A stretch of DNA of 64,000 bases from Salinilacustrithrix sp003476595 (GTDB lineage: Bacteria > Actinomycetota > Acidimicrobiia > Acidimicrobiales > Salinilacustritrichaceae), in the NCBI GenBank assembly GCA_963972525.1, contig CAXAUZ010000001.1, forward strand, positions 1 through 64,000. Direction: 5' to 3'. Made by a program: the position numbers and the translations under genes. The notes under the pieces are model-generated. The model ran no database searches, was not told the origin of the DNA, and saw only the letters and a program-made list of their open reading frames with translations. Positions within the stretch are counted from its first letter, which is position 1; the number at the start of each line of letters is the position of its first letter. Of the stretch, positions 1 to 8,086 are shown piece after piece.

Positions 1-1
1 C

Positions 2-172
2 GGGATCGCCCCGAGGAACGCCTACCGGGCGCTTCGTCCCCTCGAGGCCGCCGACGTCGTCGTCGAGTTCACCGACAAGAAGCGCAACCAGATGTGGCGG
101 GCACCCGAGCTCCTCGCCGCCCTCGACAGCTTCGCCTCCCGGGCAGGACGGCGGGGCCTCTCCAGGAACTGA
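2..172 (+). CDS. Fic/DOC family protein, C-terminal fragment
   Basis: Only the last 56 codons are in the window; the reading frame enters from the left edge and stops at TGA 170-172. The visible part reads AYRALRPLEAADVVVEFTD then KKRNQMWRAPELLAALDSFA, the pattern of the winged-helix C-terminus of large Fic proteins (AMP-transferases that modify target hydroxyls). The catalytic HPFxxGNGR motif would lie upstream and is not visible, so activity cannot be judged. The Fic assignment rests on recognition of the tail only. No terminator was recognised downstream. Confidence 0.6.
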   Translation, partial: GIAPRNAYRALRPLEAADVVVEFTDKKRNQMWRAPELLAALDSFASRAGRRGLSRN

Positions 173-627
173 AGCGGCGAGGCGACGGCCGCCGACCACG
201 CGCACGCCTGGTCGCGCCGGGCGTTCCTCTACCGCCCCTGGGAGTCACTCTGCCGCCGGCCTCCTCGCCGTCGCCGTTCGGCGGACGAGCGGGCGAACCT
301 GTCGCCAAGACATGCGGGTTCCCTGCCCATACAGCATCCTCGAGCTCGTTGGTTCATCGTGGCTGGCGGCGTCCTCGAACACGCGACGCCATGCAGCCGT
401 TGCCCGCAACGCGCGACGAGTGGCAGAGCCCGCACTGGATCATGGGGAGTTCATCGAGGTTCAGCTGACGTCACTCGACGAGTTCCGACTGCACCTCCGA
501 GCTGGCCAGCTGACCGACGTCGACCTCGGCTACCTGTGCCTCGACCACCTCGGGCTTCTGGGCTGGCCCGTCGCCCCGTCGCCCCGTCGCCAAGATCGGC
601 CCGTGTCCGTCTGTCGTGCGCACCGTC
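173..627. other. Gene-poor stretch between the Fic tail and trkH
   Basis: About 455 bases without a convincing gene. Open frames here lack ribosome binding sites and have the composition of random high-GC sequence. The stretch is less GC-rich and less codon-structured than its neighbours around 300-480. A short segment (438-560, + strand) resembles the end of a NUDIX hydrolase and is listed separately. A run of CGCCCCGT-type direct repeats lies near 568-590. Confidence 0.5.
438..560 (+). pseudogene. Possible remnant of a NUDIX hydrolase C-terminus
   Basis: In one + frame the sequence reads GEFIEVQLTSLDEFRLHLRA followed by GQLTDVDLGYLCLDHLGLL. That is the arrangement seen after the NUDIX box in ADP-ribose pyrophosphatase-like enzymes (E-x-I-E-V, a short helix, then G-x-[LI]-[TV]-D-[AV]-x-T helix). 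No NUDIX box (GX5EX7REUXEEXGU) is present upstream and no start is apparent, so at most this is a decayed fragment. The call is a resemblance by eye only. Confidence 0.22.
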
Positions 628-2193
628 TCAGTCCACGATGTGGCCGCGTCCCACCCCCCGCTGGGCGACGCGGCGGACCGCCGTGGCGGACAACCCGATG
701 CCCACGAGCACCGGTGCGATCTCCAGGCGGCCGAGCAGCATGAGCGGGAGGAGCGCGGCCCGCTCGGGGCGGCTCAGGACCCGGATGCCGCCGGCGCCGG
801 GCACCAGCTCCCCCAGCGCCGGGCCCACGTTGGCCAGAGCCGAGATGGCCCCGGTGATCGAGGTGACCAGGTCGGCGCCGAGCACGGCGATCACCACCGC
901 CCCGATGCCGGCCACCACGAGGTACTGCGCCTGGTAGCCGATCATCCGGCTGACCAGCTCCTCGCTGACCGGTCGACGGCCGACGCGCACCGAGGCGACG
1001 GCGCGAGGGTGCAGCTGGAGCACGAGCTCCCGCCGCAGGTAGCCGACGAGGGCCAGGGCCCGGACCTGGCGGAACCCGCCGCCGGCGGAACCCGACATCG
1101 AGCCCACGCCCATGATCGCCAGCAGCAGCACCTGGAGCGCGACCGTCCAGGCACCCCAGCCGAGCCCGACCCAGTGACCGGTGGTGGACGTGGCCGAGGC
1201 GACGTGGAAGTAGGCGTGGCGCAGCGACTCGTGGGTGACGCCCCCGGACGGCGCGGTGGCCAGGGTGACGACGATGCCACCGACCACGATCGCGGCGACG
1301 TAGGCGCGCAGCTCGAAGGACCTCGCCGCGCCCCGGAGGTCCCGTCCCCGCAGGGTCCGGTAGAGCAGGGCCATGTTGGCCCCGCCGAGGACCATGCCCC
1401 CGAACCCGGCCCACTCGACCGCGGTCGACTCGAAGTGGGAGAACGACCCGGCGTGGTTGGCGAAGCCGCCGGTGGAGATGGTGGTCGCCGCGTAGGTGAC
1501 GGCGTCGAAGGGGCCCATGCCGGCGACCAGGTAGAGGCCGATGCCGGCCACGGTGAAGGCGGCGTAGAGCGTCAGCAGGCGCCGCATCGAGGCCAGCGTC
1601 CGGTGGCTGCGCAGCGACGTGCCCGAGTGGCGGTAGCCGGCCGAGGTGACGTCGAGCCCACCGACGCCGATCGAGGGCAGCACGGCGACGACGAACAGCA
1701 GGGCGGCGAGGCCGCCGAGCCACTGGGTCCCGGCCCGCCACGCGAGCACCCCCCTGGCCACGCTCTCGGGATCGCCGAGCACCGAGGACGCGGTCGTCGT
1801 GAAGCCGGCCACGGACTCGAACAGCGAGTCGTCGACGTGGTCGAAGGTGCCGAGCGCCTCGTAGGTCAGCGTCGACACGGCGATGAGGGTGAGCCACGTG
1901 GCCAGCACGCCGGCGAAGCCCGTGCTGGAGCGGAGCCGGACCGGCGGGTGGCAGGACCGCACCAGCAGCGCACCGGCCGCGGCCCAGATGCCGGCCAGCA
2001 GCGCCATGGTGGCCGGCCGGCGGCCGTCGATCAGTGCGGTCGCCGCGCTCACCAGGCCGAGCACGCCGCAGGCGAGGAGGGCGACGCCGACCACGAACCC
2101 GACGGCGGACTCCACGTGGCCGGCCCGGGCGATCGAGCGCCAGATGCTCGGTTCGCCCTCGAGGAGCGCGTCGTGCGACGAGCGGGTCGGCAC
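628..2193 (-). CDS. trkH: TrkH-family potassium uptake channel subunit
   Basis: A 521-residue polytopic membrane protein forming the K+-conducting pore of the Trk system. It has the fourfold M1-P-M2 layout: selectivity-filter loops are visible as VAGFTTTASSVLG, GTQWLGGLAALLF and TTISTGGFANHAGS, each with the conserved glycine region, and a later loop LANVGPALG. Start is GTG 2193, five bases after the trkA stop, so the pair is an operon with trkA upstream. The cytosolic N-terminus (about 25 residues) is short. K+ flux would be gated by the RCK protein TrkA. KtrB is the closest alternative; partner TrkA with two RCK units favours Trk. Confidence 0.92.
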   Translation of the reverse strand: MPTRSSHDALLEGEPSIWRSIARAGHVESAVGFVVGVALLACGVLGLVSAATALIDGRRPATMALLAGIWAAAGALLVRSCHPPVRLRSSTGFAGVLATWLTLIAVSTLTYEALGTFDHVDDSLFESVAGFTTTASSVLGDPESVARGVLAWRAGTQWLGGLAALLFVVAVLPSIGVGGLDVTSAGYRHSGTSLRSHRTLASMRRLLTLYAAFTVAGIGLYLVAGMGPFDAVTYAATTISTGGFANHAGSFSHFESTAVEWAGFGGMVLGGANMALLYRTLRGRDLRGAARSFELRAYVAAIVVGGIVVTLATAPSGGVTHESLRHAYFHVASATSTTGHWVGLGWGAWTVALQVLLLAIMGVGSMSGSAGGGFRQVRALALVGYLRRELVLQLHPRAVASVRVGRRPVSEELVSRMIGYQAQYLVVAGIGAVVIAVLGADLVTSITGAISALANVGPALGELVPGAGGIRVLSRPERAALLPLMLLGRLEIAPVLVGIGLSATAVRRVAQRGVGRGHIVD

Positions 2194-2198
2194 GGGCG

Positions 2199-3542
2199 TC
2201 AGCTGAACACGCGGCGCACGCTCTCGACCGAGCCGGGCACGGCGAAGAGCACCACGTGGTCGCGGTCCCGCAGCTCGGACCGGCCACGGGCGATCTGGGC
2301 CTTGCCGTCCCGCACGTAGGCGCCGACGAGCACGTCCTTGGGCAGCCGGAGCTCGGCGATGATGCCCCCGTCGGCCTCGCTCCCCTCCCGGACCTCGACC
2401 TCGAGCACCTCGACCTCACCCTGGAGGAAGGTGGCCACGGCGGAGATGTCGCCGCGCACGAAGCGCAGCACGCCGTTGGCGCTGGCCGTGCGGGGCGACA
2501 GGGCGACGTCGATGCCGGCCTCGGCCAGCAACGGCAGGAGCGACAGCCGGTGCACCACGGCGATGGTCTCCTTGGCGCCCTCGAGCTTGGCGGAGAGGCA
2601 GGCGAGGATGTTGGCGTCGTCCTCGCCGGTGAGGGCCAGCACCGCATCGAAGGCGCCGACCTCGGACTCCTCCAGGAGGTCGGCGTCGGTGATCTCGCCC
2701 TTCAGCACGAGCGCCCCGCCCAGGCGCTCGGCCAGCTCGTTCGCCCGGTCGTCGTCGCGCTCGACGATGACGACCTCGCTGCCCCGCGACTCCAGCGCCA
2801 CGGCCACCAGCTCGGCCGTGCGGCCGCCGCCGAGGAGCATGATCCGCCGGGGCGCCTTGCGGGCCAGGCCGAGCAGGCGCATCAGCTGGCGGCGGGCCTT
2901 GCGCTTGCACAGCACCCGGACGAGGTCGTCGGCCTCGAGGGTCACGTCGCCGCGCGGGATGATCGTCTCCGAGCCCCGGGTGATGACACCGAAGAGGAAC
3001 TCCCACTCCGGCTCGTGGTCCCGCGCGATCTCGACCAGCGAGCGACCGACGACCGGTGCACCGGCCGGGAGGCGGGCGCCGATGACCACGACCTCGCCGC
3101 CGGCCATCTCCGCGACCTCCGACGCCCCCGGGTACTCCAGCAGCTCCAGGATCTCCTGGGCGGTCTCGTGGTCCGGGTCGATGATGAGGTCCACCCCCAT
3201 CGCCTCGTGCAGCGCCGCCGACTGCCGCGAGCGCAGCTCGGGGTCCTCGAGGCGGCACACCGTGCGCCCGACCCCGGCCTGCTTGCCCACCAGGCAGCAC
3301 ACCAGGTTGACCTCGTCCTGGCTGGTGACGGCCACGACCATCTCGGCCTTGTCGATGCCCGCGGCCCGCAGGATCTCGGGGTTGGTGCCCGACCCGAGCA
3401 CGGTGAGCACGTCGAGGTGCTCCTCGACGTCGCGCAGGGCGATGCGGTCCCGGTCGATGACGGCCACGTCGTGGTGCTCCCGGCTGAGCCGATCGGCGAC
3501 GTAACTCCCGACCTCGCCCGCGCCGACGACGATCACGTACAC
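2199..3542 (-). CDS. trkA: TrkA, regulatory RCK subunit of potassium uptake
   Basis: Soluble 447-residue protein with two tandem RCK modules. The first Rossmann motif is at the extreme N-terminus (VIVVGAGEVGSYVADRL) and the second mid-protein (IMLLGGGRTAELVAVAL), each followed by a TrkA_C domain. It binds NAD(H)/nucleotides and gates TrkH at the inner membrane. The chosen start is GTG 3542, preceded by GGAGG with a 7-base spacer; a longer frame to 3578 would add residues before the Rossmann strand that the family lacks. First gene of the trkA-trkH operon, divergent from the DtxR-type regulator with 86 bases between starts. Confidence 0.93.
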   Translation of the reverse strand: MYVIVVGAGEVGSYVADRLSREHHDVAVIDRDRIALRDVEEHLDVLTVLGSGTNPEILRAAGIDKAEMVVAVTSQDEVNLVCCLVGKQAGVGRTVCRLEDPELRSRQSAALHEAMGVDLIIDPDHETAQEILELLEYPGASEVAEMAGGEVVVIGARLPAGAPVVGRSLVEIARDHEPEWEFLFGVITRGSETIIPRGDVTLEADDLVRVLCKRKARRQLMRLLGLARKAPRRIMLLGGGRTAELVAVALESRGSEVVIVERDDDRANELAERLGGALVLKGEITDADLLEESEVGAFDAVLALTGEDDANILACLSAKLEGAKETIAVVHRLSLLPLLAEAGIDVALSPRTASANGVLRFVRGDISAVATFLQGEVEVLEVEVREGSEADGGIIAELRLPKDVLVGAYVRDGKAQIARGRSELRDRDHVVLFAVPGSVESVRRVFS

Positions 3543-3588
3543 GGACGCACCTCCACGGGCGCCATCCTGCCCCACCACCGGCCCGAAG

Positions 3589-3618
3589 TTGACTTTTTCG
3601 GCCTCCGAAACTTACGGT
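3589..3618 (+). promoter_or_regulatory. Promoter and palindromic operator before the DtxR-type gene
   Basis: TTGACT (3589-3594) and TACGGT (3613-3618) are spaced 18 bases, and the ATG at 3629 follows 10 bases later with no ribosome binding site, so the message is near-leaderless. Between the hexamers lies a perfect inverted repeat TTTCGG-CCT-CCGAAA (3596-3610). An operator in the spacer would block polymerase, and autoregulation by the adjacent metalloregulator is the obvious hypothesis. The repeat does not match the classic TTAGGTTAGCCTAA IdeR box, so the regulator is inference. Confidence 0.5.
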
Positions 3619-3628
3619 CCCCGCCCGC

Positions 3629-4303
3629 ATGGGGACGATCTCGAAGTCCGAGCGAGAGCTCCTGAAGGCGATCTACCGCCTCTCCCAGGGGGCGAACCAG
3701 CCCGAGGCCCACACCGGCGCGCTCGCCGACAAGCTCGGCCTCTCCCCCTCCACCATCACCACCGCCATCAAGCGGTTGGCCGACCGGGGCCTGGTGGACC
3801 ACACCCCCTACCGGGGCGTGGAGCTCACCGAGACCGGCAGCCGCGTCGCGGTGGCCAGCATCCGCCGCCACCGCATCGTCGAGCGCTTCCTCGCCGACAT
3901 GCTCGGCTACGCGTGGAACGAGGCCGACCGCCTGGCCGCCTCCTTCGAGCACGAGCTGCCCCAGGAGGTCGAGGACCGGCTGTTCGTCGCCCTCGACCGG
4001 CCCGAGTCGTGCCCGCACGGCTTCCCGATCCCCGCACCCGAGGTGGCCGACATCCCGCCGCTGCCCCCGCTCTACGACCTCGAGCCGGGCGACGTGGCGA
4101 CCGTGGCCGTGCCCGGGTCGACCGATCCCGAGGTCGTGGCGTTCCTCGACCAGCTGGGTCTGCGCCCCGGAGGACGGGTGCAGATCCAGGAGAAGCACCC
4201 CTTCGACGGCCCGCTGGTGCTGACCATCGACGGCCACACCCGCACCCTCGGCGCCACCGTCGCCAACCAGGTGTTCGTGCAGCGCGAGCACGCCGCCACC
4301 TGA
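3629..4303 (+). CDS. DtxR/MntR-family metal-dependent transcriptional regulator
   Basis: 224 residues. N-terminal winged helix (residues about 5-65) with recognition helix around LGLSPSTITTAIKRLADRGL; a dimerisation/metal-binding middle with RRHRIVERFLADMLGY and a downstream ELPQEVEDRL and C-P-H-G segment (SCPHGFPIP) typical of DtxR/MntR/IdeR metal ligands; then a C-terminal FeoA/SH3-like domain (about residues 150-220). Such proteins repress iron or manganese uptake when loaded with metal. Which metal cannot be told. Start is ATG with a promoter hexamer just upstream and no ribosome binding site. 43 bases separate it from hppA on the same strand. Confidence 0.9.
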   Translation: MGTISKSERELLKAIYRLSQGANQPEAHTGALADKLGLSPSTITTAIKRLADRGLVDHTPYRGVELTETGSRVAVASIRRHRIVERFLADMLGYAWNEADRLAASFEHELPQEVEDRLFVALDRPESCPHGFPIPAPEVADIPPLPPLYDLEPGDVATVAVPGSTDPEVVAFLDQLGLRPGGRVQIQEKHPFDGPLVLTIDGHTRTLGATVANQVFVQREHAAT

Positions 4304-4346
4304 CCCGCCCTACACCCGTACACACCCACGACAGGAGACAATCCCA

Positions 4347-6455
4347 GTGGAAGCCATCCCCTACCTCGCCTTGGTGAGTGCGCTGGCCGGTCTCGGCCTC
4401 GCGTTCTACTACTTCGGCCTGGTCAAGAAGGAGAGCTCAGGCAACGAGCGGATGACCGAGCTGATGCTCGAGATCCAGGCCGGTGCCAAGGCGTTCCTCA
4501 AGCAGGAATACACCTACGTGGCGATCTTCGTGGTCGTCCTCGCCGTCCTGGTCGCGATCCTCGTGAACCCGCTCGGCGCCATCACCTACGTGCTCGGTGC
4601 GGCCTTGTCCGCCCTGGCCGGCTACGTCGGCATGACCGTGGCCACCATGGCCAACGCCCGCACGACCGAAGCCGCCCGCGTCGGCGGCCCGGCCAAGGCC
4701 CTGCCGCTCGCGTTCCGCGGCGGTGCGGTCATGGGCTTCTCCGTCGCCGGCCTCGCGCTGGCCGGCCTGGCCATCGTCTACATCGTCTTCGTGCAGCTGC
4801 TCGAGGTCGACGAGGCCTTCGAGATCCTCACCGCCTTCGGCCTGGGTGCCAGCTCCATCGCGCTGTTCTCCCGCGTCGGTGGCGGCATCTACACCAAGGC
4901 CGCCGACGTCGGCGCCGACCTCGTCGGCAAGGTCGAGGCCGGCATCCCCGAGGACGACCCCCGCAACCCGGCCACCATCGCCGACAACGTGGGCGACAAC
5001 GTCGGCGACGTCGCCGGCATGGGCGCCGACCTCTTCGAGTCCTACGGCGGCTCCATCGTGGCCCCGATCGCGCTGATCGCCTTCACGGTGTTCGCCGTGT
5101 CCCCGGACATGAGCACCGCCGAGCTGCTCACCAACGACCCGACGCTCAAGCTCCTGCTGTTCCCCTTCGGCGTGGCGCTGATCGGCATGGTCGCCTCCAT
5201 CCTCGGCTCCTTCACGGTGAAGGCCGGTGACTCGACCGACATCCACGCCCTGTCGAAGGCGCTCCACATGGGCACCAACGTGGCCATGGGCATCACCATC
5301 GTCGGCGTCTTCGCCCTCGGCATGGTCATGTTCAGCGGCGACGAGTTCGACAACGCCTGGGGCCTGCCCCTCGCCGTCATCGGCGGTCTGCTCGTCGGCT
5401 ACGCGATCGGCAAGGTCGCCGAGATCTGGACCTCGGACCAGTACGGCCCGGTCAAGAAGATCGCCGCGGCCTCCGAGACCGGCCCGGCCACCACGATCCT
5501 CGGTGGCATCTCCGCCGGCATGATCTCCGTCGGCGCCTCCGTGATCCTCATCGGCGCCGGTGTCCTCGTCGCCTACTGGGGCGGCGAGTGGGCCGGCGAC
5601 GGCCTCGGCATCTACGGCATCGCCGTGGCCGCCATCGGCATGCTCGCCACCACCGGCGTCGTCGTGTCCGTCGACGCCTACGGCCCGATCGCCGACAACG
5701 CCGGCGGCATCGCCGAGATGGCCGAGCTGGACCCGAGCGTCCGCGACGTCACCGACGCGCTCGACAGCCTCGGCAACACCACGGCCGCCATCGCCAAGGG
5801 CTTCGCGGTCGGCTCCGCCGCCCTCACCGCCCTGGCCCTGTTCAAGACCTTCGAGGTCGCCCTGGTCCAGGCCGGCGGCGACGACTTCACCGGTCTGAAC
5901 CTGAACGTGGGCGACGTCGACGTGTTCGTCGGCCTGTTCCTCGGCGCCATGCTCCCCTTCGTCTTCGCCGCCCTCACGATCGACGCCGTCGGTCGGGCCG
6001 CGAACCAGATGATCGAAGAGGTCCGCCGCCAGTTCCGGGAGATCCCGGGCCTGCGCGAGGGCAAGCCGGGCGTCCGCCCCGACTCGGCCCGCTGCGTGGC
6101 CATCTCCACCAAGGCCTCGCTGAAGGAGATGATCATCCCCGGCGCCCTCGCGGTCGTCGTGCCGCTGGTCCTCGGCTTCATCGACGTCGACACCCTCGGC
6201 GGCTTCCTGGCCGGCGCCCTCGTCACCGGCTTCTGCCTGGCCATCTTCATGGCCAACTCCGGTGGTGCCTGGGACAACGCCAAGAAGTACATCGAGCAGG
6301 GCAACCACGGCGGCAAGGGCTCCGAGCCGCACAAGGCCGCCGTCGTCGGCGACACCGTGGGCGATCCGTTCAAGGACACCTCCGGCCCGGCCATGAACAT
6401 CCTGCTGAAGGTCATGACGATCGTCTCGCTGGTGTTCGCCGGCGCCTTCGTCTGA
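4347..6455 (+). CDS. hppA: Membrane-bound K+-dependent pyrophosphatase (ion pump)
   Basis: 702 residues, about 16 membrane helices. Hydrolyses cytosolic PPi to pump H+ or Na+. The PPi-binding signature DVGADLVGKVEAGIPEDDP and the acidic DNVGDNVGDVAGMGADLFES-type loop are intact, as is the C-terminal DNAKKYIEQG and GDTVGDPFKDTSGP. The helix-12 motif reads GNTTAAIAKGFA: Ala where K+-independent enzymes carry Lys, placing it in the K+-dependent subfamily. Whether Na+ or H+ is pumped depends on a helix-6 glutamate position not resolved here. GTG start at 4347 with AGGAGA ten bases upstream. It follows the metalloregulator on the same strand, and K+ uptake genes lie just beyond. Confidence 0.95.
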   Translation: MEAIPYLALVSALAGLGLAFYYFGLVKKESSGNERMTELMLEIQAGAKAFLKQEYTYVAIFVVVLAVLVAILVNPLGAITYVLGAALSALAGYVGMTVATMANARTTEAARVGGPAKALPLAFRGGAVMGFSVAGLALAGLAIVYIVFVQLLEVDEAFEILTAFGLGASSIALFSRVGGGIYTKAADVGADLVGKVEAGIPEDDPRNPATIADNVGDNVGDVAGMGADLFESYGGSIVAPIALIAFTVFAVSPDMSTAELLTNDPTLKLLLFPFGVALIGMVASILGSFTVKAGDSTDIHALSKALHMGTNVAMGITIVGVFALGMVMFSGDEFDNAWGLPLAVIGGLLVGYAIGKVAEIWTSDQYGPVKKIAAASETGPATTILGGISAGMISVGASVILIGAGVLVAYWGGEWAGDGLGIYGIAVAAIGMLATTGVVVSVDAYGPIADNAGGIAEMAELDPSVRDVTDALDSLGNTTAAIAKGFAVGSAALTALALFKTFEVALVQAGGDDFTGLNLNVGDVDVFVGLFLGAMLPFVFAALTIDAVGRAANQMIEEVRRQFREIPGLREGKPGVRPDSARCVAISTKASLKEMIIPGALAVVVPLVLGFIDVDTLGGFLAGALVTGFCLAIFMANSGGAWDNAKKYIEQGNHGGKGSEPHKAAVVGDTVGDPFKDTSGPAMNILLKVMTIVSLVFAGAFV

Positions 6456-6473
6456 TCTGACCTGACGCTCGTT

Positions 6474-6517
6474 CGCACCCCGGTGCGTGACCAGATCCGG
6501 TCACGGGCCGGGGTGCG
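6474..6517 (+). terminator. Hairpin terminator after hppA
   Basis: Ten-base arms CGCACCCCGG (6474-6483) and CCGGGGTGCG (6508-6517) pair perfectly, and the interior carries a second stem GTGACC (6487-6492)/GGTCAC (6499-6504). There is no T-run, as is common in high-GC actinobacteria. The structure lies 19 bases after the hppA stop and occupies the GTG that a naive ORF call would use for the next gene. Confidence 0.7.
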
Positions 6518-7547
6518 AGCGCGTCCGACCTCCTACGCTGCCGCGATCACGACCGTCCTCGTCACCGCGCACCAGCTCGACACCTTCGGCGACCGGCTCC
6601 GCGCCGCCGCTCCGGACGCCCGCTTCCTCACGATGGACGCCGACGGCACCATCAGGGACGGCGGCACCGAGATCCCGTGGGAGCAGGCCCACGCCGACGT
6701 CGCCTACGGCTCGGCCGACATCTTCGACGACCAGGCGCTCACCCGCCGGTTCTTCGGCTGGCTCCTGCGGGCCGAGCAGCTCCGGTGGCTCCAGATGGCC
6801 GCCGCCGGCGTGGACCACCCGGTCTTCGGTGCGCTGCTCGACGGCGGCGTGCGCATCACCTCCGCCCACGTCACCGACATCCCGATCGCCGAGTACGTGC
6901 TCGCCCAGGTCCTCCGGGCCAGCGTGCCGATCGAGGCGATGGACGCCAGCACGGCGCAGCGGCAGTGGACCAAGCACGACTGGCGCGAGGTCCACGGGAC
7001 CCGGTGGCTGGTGATCGGCCTCGGCTCGATCGGCAGCGCCGTGGCGGTGCGGGCCCGCGCCTTCGGCGCCCACGTCACCGGCGTGCGCCGCTCCCCGACC
7101 GGCGACGAACCCGTCGACGCGATGGTCACGCCGGACGACCTCCTGGCCGCCGTGCCGGACGCCGACGTCGTGGTGCTGTGCGCCCCGGCCACCCGCCACA
7201 CGATCGGCATGGTGGACGCCGGGTTCCTCGGCCGCATGGCGCCGCAGTCGCTGCTGGTGAACGTCGGGCGAGGCCAGCTCGTCGACGAGGTCGCCCTCCG
7301 GCGCGCCCTCGACGCGGGCCGGCCGGCCCGAGCGATCCTCGACGTCGCGGTCGACGAGCCGCCCGCCGACGACAGCTGGCTCTGGGATCATCCGTCGGTC
7401 ACGCTCACCGCCCACACCTCCGCCGGTGGCGACGGCCGCCACGCCCGCGCCGCCGACGTGTTCGCCGGCAACCTGGCAAGCTTCGTCGCCGGCGAGGCCC
7501 TGGTCGACGAGGTCACCCCGGAGTCGCGCGAGGCGCCCCCGGGCTGA
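6513..7547 (+). CDS. D-isomer 2-hydroxyacid dehydrogenase (NAD-dependent)
   Basis: Oxidises or forms a D-2-hydroxyacid using NAD(P)H; substrate not predictable. Rossmann motif WLVIGLGSIGSAVAVRARAF, the catalytic Arg in LLVNVGRGQLVDEVALRRAL, Glu in LDVAVDEPP and His in SVTLTAHTSAGG are all present. The start is unsettled: GTG 6483 and GTG 6513 sit in the upstream terminator hairpin, whereas a TACGCT hexamer at 6534-6539 is followed after 6 bases by ATC 6546 in frame, exactly where homologous proteins begin (TTVLVTAHQLDTF). GTG 6513 is given as the nearest standard codon. Monocistronic by its flanking signals. Confidence 0.85.
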   Translation: MRARPTSYAAAITTVLVTAHQLDTFGDRLRAAAPDARFLTMDADGTIRDGGTEIPWEQAHADVAYGSADIFDDQALTRRFFGWLLRAEQLRWLQMAAAGVDHPVFGALLDGGVRITSAHVTDIPIAEYVLAQVLRASVPIEAMDASTAQRQWTKHDWREVHGTRWLVIGLGSIGSAVAVRARAFGAHVTGVRRSPTGDEPVDAMVTPDDLLAAVPDADVVVLCAPATRHTIGMVDAGFLGRMAPQSLLVNVGRGQLVDEVALRRALDAGRPARAILDVAVDEPPADDSWLWDHPSVTLTAHTSAGGDGRHARAADVFAGNLASFVAGEALVDEVTPESREAPPG

Positions 7548-7565
7548 CCCGGCACACTGGGGACC

Positions 7566-7982
7566 ATGACCCAGCAGGACACGGAGTACACGCCACCGAG
7601 CGCCGAGGAGCTGCGCCAGCGCCTCACGCCCGAGCAGTTCGAGGTCACCCAGAACGCGGGCACCGAGCGGGCCTTCACCGGCATCTACAACGACGAGAAG
7701 ACGCCCGGCACCTACAGGTGCGTCGTGTGCGGGCTCGAGCTGTTCGTCTCCGACACCAAGTACGAGAGCGGCTCCGGGTGGCCGTCGTTCTGGAAGCCGA
7801 TCGACGACGACCGGGTGACGCTCAAGGAGGACCGCAGCCACGGCATGGTCCGCACCGAGGTCACCTGCGCCCGCTGCGACGCCCACCTCGGCCACCTCTT
7901 CCCCGACGGCCCCCAGCCCACCGGGCTGCGGTTCTGCATGAACTCGGCCAGCCTCGACCTGGACCCGGCCGAGGACACCTGA
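7566..7982 (+). CDS. msrB: Peptide-methionine (R)-S-oxide reductase MsrB
   Basis: 138 residues, full length for MsrB. Reduces methionine-R-sulfoxide in proteins. Structural zinc ligands are the two CxxC pairs CVVC and CARC; the catalytic cysteine lies in GLRFCMNSASL; SGWPSFWKP and GHLFPDGP are family signatures. Cysteine, not selenocysteine, is encoded. ATG 7566 lies 7 bases after a CACACT hexamer (7553-7558) and has no ribosome binding site, so the transcript is probably leaderless. A long hairpin follows the gene. Confidence 0.96.
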   Translation: MTQQDTEYTPPSAEELRQRLTPEQFEVTQNAGTERAFTGIYNDEKTPGTYRCVVCGLELFVSDTKYESGSGWPSFWKPIDDDRVTLKEDRSHGMVRTEVTCARCDAHLGHLFPDGPQPTGLRFCMNSASLDLDPAEDT

Positions 7983-7988
7983 GCCCGG

Positions 7989-8039
7989 CGTTCCGCCACC
8001 GCTGCCAGTTCGTCGGGAGCTGGCAGCGACCACGGAACG
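7989..8039 (+). terminator. Long two-tier hairpin after msrB
   Basis: CGCTGCCAG (8000-8008) pairs with CTGGCAGCG (8020-8028), and an outer pair CGTTCCG (7989-7995)/CGGAACG (8033-8039) closes the structure across small internal bulges. It begins 7 bases after the msrB stop and ends shortly before the SOS-controlled promoter of the helicase. No T-run. Confidence 0.65.
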
Positions 8040-8050
8040 TGCCTGACATC

Positions 8051-8086
8051 CGAACGCCCGTTCAGTACCGTGTGAACGGATGTTCG
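8051..8086 (+). promoter_or_regulatory. Two LexA (SOS) boxes flanking the -10 of the helicase gene
   Basis: CGAAC-GCCC-GTTCA (8051-8064) and TGAAC-GGAT-GTTCG (8073-8086) each match the Gram-positive/actinobacterial SOS box CGAAC-N4-GTTCG with one mismatch. Their centres are 22 bases apart, about two helical turns. Between them is TACCGT (8066-8071), 8 bases before ATG 8080; the second box covers the start codon. LexA bound at both would occlude the promoter. Confidence 0.75.

Noticed and set aside
4437..6332. A 631-codon minus-strand open frame
   Set aside because: Antisense shadow of hppA, rich in Gly/Asp/His without motifs.
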